From DATKCJ01 sp035513275 (GTDB lineage Bacteria; Verrucomicrobiota; Verrucomicrobiia; Opitutales; Opitutaceae): a DNA stretch of 14,597 bases. Under the pieces are notes generated by a model. The model made no database searches. It had not been told where the DNA came from and worked only from the letters and a program-made list of their open reading frames with translations. Shown in pieces: positions 1-7,034 of this stretch. Numbering within the stretch: position 1 is the stretch's first letter; the number at the start of each line of letters is the position of its first letter. The position numbers and the translations under genes are program-made. The stretch covers positions 1 to 14,597 of the forward strand of contig DATKCJ010000406.1 of NCBI GenBank assembly GCA_035513275.1, written 5' to 3'.

Positions 1-144
1 AAGGAAATGCCCGTGCCCACTTCCAACTTCCCAAGTGATTTCTTGAATCCCTCGAGGGATTGCCACCGTCAAGGTTTCCTTCAGTGCCGTCAGGCGGGCC
101 TCAACTCTCGCTAAATGGGCGGGGTGGGCACTTTGGATCGACAT
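1..144 (-). CDS. trmB: Partial tRNA (guanine-N7)-methyltransferase-like protein, N-terminal part
   Basis: This is the beginning of a minus-strand gene cut off by the left edge of the window; 48 codons are visible. From the ATG at 144 the protein runs through an amphipathic, charged stretch (HLARVEARLTALKETL) into ITWEVGSGHGHFL, ending at the edge. The last part matches the glycine-rich S-adenosylmethionine-binding motif of class I methyltransferases. The form E-V/I-G-x-G-H-G-H-F/Y-L is the one I associate with TrmB, which makes m7G46 in tRNA. Its place directly downstream of mnmG, a tRNA-modification gene, on the same strand fits. The frame stays open upstream to a stop at 244-246, so an ATG at 213 would add 23 residues; I prefer 144 because that extension shows no family feature. 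No Shine-Dalgarno is evident at either start. That this is a methyltransferase is likely; the TrmB assignment is less sure because only the first motif is visible. Confidence 0.6.
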   Translation of the reverse strand, partial: MSIQSAHPAHLARVEARLTALKETLTVAIPRGIQEITWEVGSGHGHFL

Positions 145-271
145 GTTTTTGGACAGAGCGGCGATTCTTCCCAGTTGAGGTAGAGCGATGTTAGGCGTCC
201 ATGGCTTATGCATGTAACTTATGTGGAACGTGATAGCTAGGTTTCAAGATTAGGATAACCTGATCCCACCG

Positions 272-2146
272 CTACCGACCCGCGCCACGATTGGCGTGAG
301 AATAGACCAGTAGGATCGAAATGTCCGCCGGGTTGACGCCGCTGATTCTTGAAGCTTGGCCAATCGTGGCGGGCCTGAGATGGGTCAGTTTCTGAACCGC
401 CTCCGCGCGAAGTCCCCTTATACTTTGGTAGTCGATTGATAGCGGAATTTGAACACTGTCAGACTGGCGCATCCGCTCCACAACACGAAGTTCGCGATCA
501 AGATATCCCCGATAGCGAACTCGGAAGAGGACCTCCTTCTGAACCTCTGGAGTTTCGGCTTTGAATGGATCTGGAAGGCTGCCCTCTTCTCGATCCATCC
601 GAACCAGATCGCCGATCGACTCACCATCGTGCCGAAGCAGTTCTAGCTCCGATGACCAGTGAATAACCCGGGATAGCTTGTGGCGAATGCTGCATAAGCG
701 ACTATTGGATAACAGGTTATAATTCTCCGCGCGTGTTAATAACCTGAGCTCTGCGCTGCCGTGGTTGAGAAGTAATCGATGTTCCGCGCGGCTTGTGAAC
801 ATCCGGTACGGCTCGGACGTTCCCTTGGTGATAAGGTCGTCGATAAGGACACCGATATAGGACTCGTCCCGTCGAAGCACAACAGGGAGGCGTCCGCTCG
901 ATTTTAGCGCAGCATTGATGCCGGCGACAATCCCCTGCCCCGCTGCTTCTTCATATCCTGAGGTTCCGTTGATCTGCCCGGCAAAAAAAAGGCCCTCCAG
1001 CTTGCGCGACTCGAGCGAGGATGTGAGCTGCGTGGGCGGTGCAAAGTCATACTCGACGGCATATGCAGGTCTCAGTATCTGCGCGTTCTCCAGTCCTGGA
1101 ATGCTTCGAACAAGTTCGCACTGCACGTCCAGCGGCAGGCTGGTTGAGAGGCCATTGGCGTAATACTCGTTCGTATGCCGCCCTTCAGGCTCCATGAACA
1201 CCTGATGCCTTGGTTTTTCCGCAAATCGAACAATCTTATCCTCGATACTCGGACAGTAACGCGGTCCCACCCCTTCAATCATCCCGCCATAGAGGGCTGA
1301 CCTTCTAAGATTGTCTCTGACGATCATGGCAGAATCCGGCGTCGTGTGAGTCAGCCAACACGAGACTTGATTCGACCCCGGCGACCAACCTAGCCGTCTC
1401 TCGGCTGATTGTTCCACGTGGAACAGATCAACGGGATCCCTGGTGTCATGGAACGCAAACAGCGTCGGCGATGCATCACCCCGCTGCTCCTCCATTGCTC
1501 CGAAATTGATCGTTCTGCCAAGGAGCCTGGGGGGCGTGCCCGTCTTAAGTCGTCGTAACTCAATTCCGAGTTCTGCGAGGCTTCCAGATAGGTCTCGGGC
1601 GCTAAAGTCTCCCATGCGTCCGCCTTCAGTCTTGCTGTCGCCAACGTGCATCAACGCGCGAAGAAAGGTGCCCGTTGTCAGGACGACGGTGCATCCCATA
1701 AAATCCACACCCAGATTCGTCGCAACGCCTGTGGCCAAGTCGCCCTTCCGCAATATCTTCGTGGCTGTTGCCTGAACGATTTGCAGATTCCGCTGAAGCT
1801 CCAGAGTGTGCTTCATTCGGAACTGGTAAGCCTTCTTATCACACTGTGCCCGCGGTGCCTGAACCGCGGGTCCCTTTGAGCTGTTTAGCAGACGGAACTG
1901 AATTCCGGTCGTGTCAGTATTGATTGCCATCTCACCACCGAGGGCGTCAATTTCTCGGACGATGTGACCCTTGGCCTGACCCCCAATCGCGGGATTGCAG
2001 CTCATTTGGGCAATCGTGTCCAGATTGCCGCTTAGAAGGAGGGTAGAAGCTCCCATTCGAGCGGCAGCTAATGCAGCCTCGCAACCGGCATGGCCCGCGC
2101 CGCAGACAATAACATCGAATTGTAAAGCGTTCTCCGATAGATGCAT
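272..2146 (-). CDS. mnmG: tRNA uridine-5-carboxymethylaminomethyl modification enzyme MnmG (GidA)
   Basis: FAD-dependent partner of MnmE; the MnmE-MnmG complex installs the (carboxymethyl)aminomethyl group on C5 of wobble uridine U34 in certain tRNAs, in the cytoplasm. The 624-residue protein is full length (E. coli about 629). It shows the FAD dinucleotide motif GAGHAGCE at residues 16-23, then SCNPAIGGQAKGH, KTGTPPR, EGVGPRYCPSIEDK, GLFFAGQINGTSGYEEAAGQG and the C-terminal LRPATIGQASRISGV. The ATG at 2146 is chosen because family members begin just before the FAD motif and because GGGGTGA lies 7 bases upstream; the frame is open 47 codons further with no homology. It follows mnmE by 47 bases on the same strand, so the two are probably cotranscribed. 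Residues 241-246 (LFHVEQ) are encoded by a perfect parS palindrome and lie in a segment longer than in E. coli or B. subtilis MnmG. Base composition is less GC-rich than in neighbouring genes, especially towards the 3' end. Confidence 0.97.
   Translation of the reverse strand: MHLSENALQFDVIVCGAGHAGCEAALAAARMGASTLLLSGNLDTIAQMSCNPAIGGQAKGHIVREIDALGGEMAINTDTTGIQFRLLNSSKGPAVQAPRAQCDKKAYQFRMKHTLELQRNLQIVQATATKILRKGDLATGVATNLGVDFMGCTVVLTTGTFLRALMHVGDSKTEGGRMGDFSARDLSGSLAELGIELRRLKTGTPPRLLGRTINFGAMEEQRGDASPTLFAFHDTRDPVDLFHVEQSAERRLGWSPGSNQVSCWLTHTTPDSAMIVRDNLRRSALYGGMIEGVGPRYCPSIEDKIVRFAEKPRHQVFMEPEGRHTNEYYANGLSTSLPLDVQCELVRSIPGLENAQILRPAYAVEYDFAPPTQLTSSLESRKLEGLFFAGQINGTSGYEEAAGQGIVAGINAALKSSGRLPVVLRRDESYIGVLIDDLITKGTSEPYRMFTSRAEHRLLLNHGSAELRLLTRAENYNLLSNSRLCSIRHKLSRVIHWSSELELLRHDGESIGDLVRMDREEGSLPDPFKAETPEVQKEVLFRVRYRGYLDRELRVVERMRQSDSVQIPLSIDYQSIRGLRAEAVQKLTHLRPATIGQASRISGVNPADISILLVYSHANRGAGR
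1410..1425. other. parS centromere-like ParB-binding site inside mnmG
   Basis: The sequence TGTTCCACGTGGAACA is a perfect 16-bp palindrome. It matches the conserved bacterial parS consensus (TGTTTCACGTGAAACA) at 14 of 16 positions; the two differing bases are a compensating pair, so the symmetry is kept. parS sites are bound by ParB, which spreads along the DNA and, with ParA and SMC, segregates the origin region. They usually sit near oriC and often inside genes. Here the site is read through as MnmG codons L241-Q246. No second full copy was seen in this window, and parA/parB are not in view. Binding by ParB is inferred from the sequence match. Confidence 0.87.
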
Positions 2147-2153
2147 AAGTGAA

Positions 2154-2160
2154 TCACCCC
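2154..2160 (-). promoter_or_regulatory. Ribosome binding site of mnmG
   Basis: Read on the minus strand this is GGGGTGA, complementary to the anti-Shine-Dalgarno end of 16S rRNA, 7 bases before the ATG at 2146. It decides between this start and the longer open frame that runs back into the end of mnmE. It is one of only two good Shine-Dalgarno sequences noticed in the window. Confidence 0.6.
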
Positions 2161-2193
2161 GGTCCGCCCAAACGCTTTCACCGCAGGGCGAGG

Positions 2194-3549
2194 CTACTTT
2201 CCGATGCAAAACTCGGCGAAGAGTTTGTCGAGCATTTGCTCGTTGTCGATTCTGCCGCCAATACGGCCAAGGCAATCGAGGGCGCACCGCAAGTCGGCGG
2301 CAAGCATTTCGTCGGACTGGCCAATCTCGACCTTGGACAGGGCGCGTTCAAGACACTCCCGGGAATCCGCGAGGTCCAGTGCGTGGCGAGCATTGATCGC
2401 GATCAATTCTGGCCCCGGATCCTTCCGGTGGAGCTCCACAAAGTCCGAAATCGCCGACTCCAGGTGTCCGAAACCAGATCCGTCGAGCGCGCATACGGAG
2501 ACCGAGCGAGAATCCCGAAAGGGCGGCGGCGTCACGCGTGGAGGCGAAAGGTCGGATTTGTTCCAGACAACTACCGTGTTCAATGGCGAAACAGCGGCGA
2601 ACAATTCGACGCCAAGGGCGGGGAAGGGGAGTGAGGAATCGACGACAAGAAGTATGAGGTCGGCGCCGGCGACCAGATCGAGTGTCCGCGCGATGCCCAG
2701 TCCTTCAATCTCACCAGGAGTGCGGCTGAGGCCCGCTGTATCCGTCAGTCGTATACAGTGACCTCCGATGATGCGCGGCTCCTCAAGGAAGTCCCGGGTC
2801 GTCCCGGGCGTCGCGCTGACAATGGCACGCTCCCAGCCAAGCAAACGGTTCAACAGACTGCTCTTCCCGGCGTTTGGCTCGCCGACAATGACGGTGCGCA
2901 CACCGGCGCGGAGAAGCTCGCCGTAACGTCCCGTGGCGAGTAGCGCTGACATTGGTTTGAGCACGGATTCGATCAGTTTGCACAACAGATCCCTGTCGTC
3001 AGTGGGAAGATCCTCCTCGGGAAAATCGATGTAGGCTTCAACGCGCGCGATCGCACCGAGGAGAGTATCCGAGAGAGACGACACCTGGCGGCCGAGCGCC
3101 CCCCGGAGTTGTCGGTTCGCCGCCTCAATCGCACGGTCTCCCCGCGCGCGAATCAGATCCATCACGGCTTCCGCCTGGCTCAGGTCCATGCGACCGTTCA
3201 TAAATGCGCGCCGCGTGAACTCCCCGGGTTCCGCGACACGGCATCCGCGTGAGCAGAGGTTCTCCAGTATTCGACGGGCAATCATCGGATTCCCGTGTCC
3301 TGAAATCTCAACTACGTCTTCGCCGGTGTAGGAATTCGGTCCCTCAAAGAAGGTGATGATCGTGTCGTCGAGGATCGCGCCCTTCATGTCACGCAGCTCC
3401 GCGCGCGTGGCAAACCGTGGCACCGGATCGCGTCCGAGGATCTCCGCGGCGATCGCTCGCGCACCGGGACCGCTCACGCGGATAAGGGCGATCGCCGATT
3501 CTCCGGATGGAGTGGCAAGCGCAGCGATCATATCTGAGCCGGGGGACAT
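2194..3549 (-). CDS. mnmE: tRNA modification GTPase MnmE (TrmE)
   Basis: Potassium-activated, dimerising GTPase that works with MnmG on U34 of tRNA and binds the tetrahydrofolate one-carbon donor. With the ATG at 3549 the protein has 451 residues (E. coli 454). The N-terminal folate-binding domain begins IAALATPSGESAIALIRVSG and contains GEFTRRAFMNGRMDLSQAEAV. An embedded G domain has the P-loop GEPNAGKS at about 223-230, TTRD at 250-253, DTAGL at 270-274 and NKSD at 330-333. The last five residues are FCIGK, the hallmark C-terminus carrying the conserved Cys (448). The frame is open to a TTG at 3585. The ATG at 3549 is preferred because it gives the usual few residues before IAALATP; the ATG at 3531 (MIAALATP) is the alternative. 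None has a convincing Shine-Dalgarno. It lies 72 bases after the ABC-F gene and 47 bases before mnmG, all on one strand. Confidence 0.97.
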   Translation of the reverse strand: MSPGSDMIAALATPSGESAIALIRVSGPGARAIAAEILGRDPVPRFATRAELRDMKGAILDDTIITFFEGPNSYTGEDVVEISGHGNPMIARRILENLCSRGCRVAEPGEFTRRAFMNGRMDLSQAEAVMDLIRARGDRAIEAANRQLRGALGRQVSSLSDTLLGAIARVEAYIDFPEEDLPTDDRDLLCKLIESVLKPMSALLATGRYGELLRAGVRTVIVGEPNAGKSSLLNRLLGWERAIVSATPGTTRDFLEEPRIIGGHCIRLTDTAGLSRTPGEIEGLGIARTLDLVAGADLILLVVDSSLPFPALGVELFAAVSPLNTVVVWNKSDLSPPRVTPPPFRDSRSVSVCALDGSGFGHLESAISDFVELHRKDPGPELIAINARHALDLADSRECLERALSKVEIGQSDEMLAADLRCALDCLGRIGGRIDNEQMLDKLFAEFCIGK

Positions 3550-3621
3550 TTGCCCGAGGCAAGCACTGCGACTGGACGGCGCCAAGTGGAAAGCCCGGCC
3601 AGCCGCAACGTGCAGTTGAGT

Positions 3622-5562
3622 TTAGGATCGCTCGAGACCGTCGAGCCGGCCCGCAGCGGATTCCCACTCGGCAGTTGCTAACTTGAGGCGATCCACGACC
3701 GCAGAAAGTTCGCGATTGAGCGTTTGCGGCCTTCCGGCCTGGAGATAGGTTTCCGGCGATTCGAGTGCCGTCACGGTCTCCTCCTGCTTCTTCTCAAGCG
3801 TCGCGATCTCGGCTTCAAGCGCCGCAATCCGCGCTCGCAGTGACTTTAGTTCGGCGGACTTCTTCGAACGCGCCTCGGCTTCCAGCCGACGCTGTTCGCG
3901 CGACTTTGGTCCGGACGCAGCCCGCGAAAGGGTGGGGGATTCGCCTTCATCGTCGTTGGAAGGCCGTGCGTCCGAGAAGCCGGCCTCGACAGCGGCACGC
4001 GCGTTGGTGGCGCCCGACTTGGAGAGATAGTAGTCGTAGTTGCCGGCATACGGCGTGAGCACACCCGAGTGGATGTGAAGAACAGTGCGAGCGATAGCCC
4101 GTATGAAGTAAACGTCGTGGCTGATGAAGATTAGGGTGCCTTCGTAGGCGGAGAGGGCGGCGACCAATGTGTCGATGCTCGGGATGTCGAGGTGTGTCGT
4201 CGGCTCGTCCATGAGCAACAAGTTGGGCGGTGCCGCGAGCAGCTTGGCGAGTGCGAGTCGGGATTTCTCTCCGCCCGAGAGCACCGGAACCTTTTTAAAC
4301 ACGTCGTCTTTCCTGAAGAGGAAGCCGCCAAGGAGCGTGCGCGCCGATTGCTCGGTGATGTCCGGGTTCGCGGAACGCATTTCCATCACTTCCTCGAGCA
4401 CTGTGTGCTCCGGGTTCAGATTCTCCACGCGGTTTTGGGCGAAATAGCCGATCTGCACATTGTGCCCCGGATCGACTTTTCCACCTCGGATCGGCACAGC
4501 ACCGGCGATGATCTTGAGTAACGTGGACTTGCCAGAACCGTTCGGACCGACGAGCACGATCCGCTGGCCGCGCTCGACGACCAGGCTCAAATCACGATAG
4601 ACAACGAGGTTGCCATAGGCTTGCGAGACACTCTCAAGTGTGAGCACGCGGCGCCCGCTTTTCGGGGGCTGGGGAAACCTGAAATTGACCGTTGCCTCAT
4701 CGTTCTCGGGCGCGTCGATAGCCACAGCCTCGAGCCGCGCGATGTGTTTGATCTTGGACTGCGCTCGCGAGGCCAGGCTCGCCTTGGCCCGGAAGCGATC
4801 CACGAATGCCTGCTGCTTGTCTATCTCGCGCTGCTGATTCTTGAACGTCGTCTCCTGCTGCACGCGTTGCTCGTCGCGCAGGCGGAGGAACGTGTCGTAG
4901 TTTCCGGTCCATCGATTCATCCGCCGGGAGCGGATTTCGATGATTCCCGTGCAAAGTTGATTCAGAAACTCACGGTCGTGCGAAATGATGAGCAGACCGC
5001 CTTCGTAACGCTTGAGGTAATCTTGAAACCAAAGCAGCGCCTCAAGATCGAGGTGGTTTGTCGGTTCGTCGAGCAGGAGCAGGGTGGGGGAAAGCACCAG
5101 CAGGCGTGCGAGATGCGCCCGCATAACCCATCCACCTGAAAAGGTGTCGGCACGCTTTTCGAAGTCGCGCTCGCGAAACCCCAGCCCGGCTAAAACCTTT
5201 TTCGCGCGCGGTTCGAGGGTGTAATCGACATCGTCAGCGTGGATTTCATGTCCTTCTGGTTGGTCTTCGCTGAGCCGATGCGCGCTCGCTGCCCTGATTC
5301 GGTCGGTTGCGATGTCGATGATGCTCTCATCGCCGACCGGCGCACTTTCCTGCGGAAGGAACCCGTGAGTAGCCCCGCGTTCCCAGGTAACGGTTCCCGT
5401 GTCAGACGAATCTTCACCTCGAATGATCGAGAACAGCGTCGATTTACCCGATCCGTTTGGACCGACCAAACCCAACCGGTCGGTTCTTTGAATTGAGAGC
5501 GTGACGTCCGAAAACAGCGTGCGCGTGCCGTAGGACTTCGAGATGTTCGATAGAATGATCAA
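3622..5562 (-). CDS. ABC-F family ATPase (ribosome-associated, two ABC domains)
   Basis: A 646-residue soluble protein with two ABC domains and no membrane segments, the ABC-F layout. Family members bind the ribosomal E site, as translation factors or antibiotic-resistance proteins. Domain 1 has Walker A GPNGSGKST at about 34-42, signature FSGGW and Walker B LLLLDEPTNHLD. The interdomain linker contains FVDRFRAKASLASRAQSKIK, typical of the family. Domain 2 repeats GPNGSGKST, then LSGGE and LLLMDEPTTHLD. A charged C-terminal segment (REQRRLEAEARSKKSAELK onward) is probably the usual coiled coil. FSGGW and the overall length resemble YheS/ABCF3-type proteins, but the subtype is not certain. The start is inferred as TTG at 5562, because IILSNISKSYG is where family proteins begin; there is no ATG, and the only upstream start is a GTG at 5658 giving a non-homologous extension. 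No Shine-Dalgarno is seen. It lies 222 bases after recA. Confidence 0.92.
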   Translation of the reverse strand: MIILSNISKSYGTRTLFSDVTLSIQRTDRLGLVGPNGSGKSTLFSIIRGEDSSDTGTVTWERGATHGFLPQESAPVGDESIIDIATDRIRAASAHRLSEDQPEGHEIHADDVDYTLEPRAKKVLAGLGFRERDFEKRADTFSGGWVMRAHLARLLVLSPTLLLLDEPTNHLDLEALLWFQDYLKRYEGGLLIISHDREFLNQLCTGIIEIRSRRMNRWTGNYDTFLRLRDEQRVQQETTFKNQQREIDKQQAFVDRFRAKASLASRAQSKIKHIARLEAVAIDAPENDEATVNFRFPQPPKSGRRVLTLESVSQAYGNLVVYRDLSLVVERGQRIVLVGPNGSGKSTLLKIIAGAVPIRGGKVDPGHNVQIGYFAQNRVENLNPEHTVLEEVMEMRSANPDITEQSARTLLGGFLFRKDDVFKKVPVLSGGEKSRLALAKLLAAPPNLLLMDEPTTHLDIPSIDTLVAALSAYEGTLIFISHDVYFIRAIARTVLHIHSGVLTPYAGNYDYYLSKSGATNARAAVEAGFSDARPSNDDEGESPTLSRAASGPKSREQRRLEAEARSKKSAELKSLRARIAALEAEIATLEKKQEETVTALESPETYLQAGRPQTLNRELSAVVDRLKLATAEWESAAGRLDGLERS

Positions 5563-5784
5563 GATGTGGGAGACGAGTATGTATTCGCAGAAAAGGTGGT
5601 GGCATGGAGTCGTGTCGCGCAAGTCTCGTCGCCTAAACTCCACCACGACTTCCGCCACCCCATCTGCCCGGTGAGCAAAGGCCGCCAGTCAGCATAGGTG
5701 ACAAATCTGACTCCAGCCCAATAGCTTAGGAACGCTACAAGGAGAACGGTGGACCCAAGATACAGGACTGGCACCCTACGCGAA
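5563..5784. other. Gap between recA and the ABC-F gene
   Basis: 222 bases follow the recA stop. I see no clear hairpin-plus-T-run terminator and no convincing promoter. A GTG-started minus-strand frame of 71 codons (5559-5774) crosses it. It has one hydrophobic N-terminal segment, and its TGA overlaps the TTG start of the ABC-F gene. Its third-codon positions are not as GC-rich as in the real genes nearby and I recognise no homology, so I do not call it a gene; see the findings. Confidence 0.4.
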
Positions 5785-6867
5785 CTAGGATTCTACTTCC
5801 GCCGGACGCTCACCGTCCGCCGCTGCCAGCACTGTTCCGCCGGAAACCTGAACCCGCTCCATGATAATCTTGATGAGCTTCTGGGCTAGCTCGGGATTGT
5901 CGACGAGGTGCTGCTTCGCGGCTTCGCGTCCCTGACCGATCAAATTGCCCTCGTAGGAAATCCAGGCGCCCTTCTTCTCGAAGATCTTCTGTTCGAGACC
6001 GATGTCGAGGATCGAGCCCGTCTGCGAGATTCCCTCGTTATACATGATGTCGAACTCGCAGGCCGTGAACGGCGGGGCGACCTTGTTCTTCACGACCTTG
6101 ATCTTGGTTCGATTGCCGATGACCCGGCCGGTTGGGTCCTTGATCTGGCCGATCCGGCGGATGTCGATCCGAACGGAGCTGAAGAACTTGAGCGCACGGC
6201 CACCCGGGGTCGTCTCGGGATTGCCGAACATCACGCCAATCTTCTCGCGAATCTGGTTGGTGAACACGCAGACGCACTTGGTCTTGCTGATAACCGCGGT
6301 CAGTCGACGCATCGCCTGGCTCATCAGGCGTGCCTGCGAGCCAACAGTCGCGTCGCCCATCTGACCGTCGAGTTCGTGTTTCGACACGAGCGCAGCGACA
6401 GAATCCAAGACAATCACTTCGATCGCCCCCGACCGGATCAACGTCTCGGTGATCGTAAGTGCGTCCTCACCACTGTCCGGCTGCGAAACGAGCAAGTCGT
6501 CGAGATTCACGCCGACGGCGCGCGCATACTTCGGATCGAGCGCGTGCTCGACATCGACAAACGCCGCCAACCCCCCACGGCGCTGGGTTTCAGCAATCAA
6601 GCTGAGACACAACGTCGTCTTTCCGCCGGACTCGGGACCGAAAATCTCGACCACGCGGCCCATCGGAAGTCCTCCGACTCCGAGGGCGAGGTCGATCGCG
6701 ATCGAACCGGTGGAGATTGTTTCCACGTTCATCTTCGTCGCTTCGCCAAGGCGCATAATCGAGCCTTGTCCGAATTCCTTGGTGATCGCGGAGATCGCGA
6801 GTTCGATATTCTTGGAACGAGCATCGGCGGCGGCCGACTTCGGGGGTGTTACTGTGGTCTTGGCCAT
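5785..6867 (-). CDS. recA: RecA recombinase
   Basis: ATP-dependent DNA strand-exchange protein for homologous recombination and repair, and co-protease for LexA where an SOS system exists. The protein has 360 residues, normal length. Walker A is GPESGGKTT at 77-85, one residue away from the E. coli GPESSGKTT. Walker B is in VIVLDSVAAL. Loop L1 is in QMGDATVGSQARLMSQAMRRL and loop L2 is in NQIREKIGVMFGNPETTPGG. The C-terminus is short and mildly acidic (GERPAEVES). The ATG at 6867 (MAKTTVTPPKS) is chosen over the longer frame to 6936 because family proteins start shortly before the KNIELAISAI helix and the extension lacks homology. No Shine-Dalgarno is obvious. The gene stands 167 bases from the receptor gene upstream, so it probably has its own promoter. 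A palindrome lies 49-62 bases before the start (6916-6929). Confidence 0.98.
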   Translation of the reverse strand: MAKTTVTPPKSAAADARSKNIELAISAITKEFGQGSIMRLGEATKMNVETISTGSIAIDLALGVGGLPMGRVVEIFGPESGGKTTLCLSLIAETQRRGGLAAFVDVEHALDPKYARAVGVNLDDLLVSQPDSGEDALTITETLIRSGAIEVIVLDSVAALVSKHELDGQMGDATVGSQARLMSQAMRRLTAVISKTKCVCVFTNQIREKIGVMFGNPETTPGGRALKFFSSVRIDIRRIGQIKDPTGRVIGNRTKIKVVKNKVAPPFTACEFDIMYNEGISQTGSILDIGLEQKIFEKKGAWISYEGNLIGQGREAAKQHLVDNPELAQKLIKIIMERVQVSGGTVLAAADGERPAEVES

Positions 6868-6915
6868 GTGTGTAGTGTTATTCCGGGCTCGTGGGGAAGG
6901 GAGCGCCCACCTTTG

Positions 6916-6929
6916 CCGAAACATTTCGG
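6916..6929. promoter_or_regulatory. Palindrome upstream of recA, candidate operator
   Basis: CCGAAACATTTCGG has 6-bp complementary arms (CCGAAA/TTTCGG) around two bases. It lies 49-62 bases before the recA start, where a repressor site would be expected. It does not match the Verrucomicrobial LexA consensus TGTTC-N4-GAACA or the Bacillus/actinobacterial GAAC-N4-GTTC. A 14-bp near-palindrome can occur by chance, so the call is tentative. Confidence 0.25.
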
Positions 6930-6990
6930 GTGGCAAGCGTCTACTCGACCAAGCGAGTCAGGTTGATTGTGTTGCCTACTTTACCACGAC

Positions 6991-7013
6991 GGATGGACAA
7001 CCGCTGTCCAACC
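6991..7013 (-). repeat. Inverted repeat after the TonB-dependent receptor gene
   Basis: Arms GGATGGACA and TGTCCAACC (plus strand) pair at 8 of 9 positions around a 5-base loop, starting 21 bases after the receptor stop codon. As RNA it would form a stable stem-loop. No U-run follows on the minus strand, so it is not a standard intrinsic terminator. It could protect the 3' end of the operon transcript, assist termination by another route, or be a protein-binding site upstream of recA. Confidence 0.35.
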
Positions 7014-7034
7014 CCGTGGCCGTTTCCCAGCCGG

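Noticed and set aside
222..230. GTGGAAC near the left end as a second parS
   Set aside because: Only the right half-site matches; the left half fits at about two of eight positions.
697..709. Possible DnaA box (ATTGGATAA) in the mnmG 3' region
   Set aside because: It is a single 7-of-9 match inside coding sequence with no cluster around it, so it is not evidence of an origin.
1410..1425. The palindrome in mnmG as a LexA site (TGTTC...GAACA)
   Set aside because: The Verrucomicrobial LexA box has 4 bases between TGTTC and GAACA; here there are 6, the core is CACGTG as in parS, and it lies inside a gene far from any start.
5908..6966. 352-codon plus-strand frame opposite recA
   Set aside because: It lies antisense to an unmistakable recA and shows no family motif; long antisense frames are expected in GC-rich genes.
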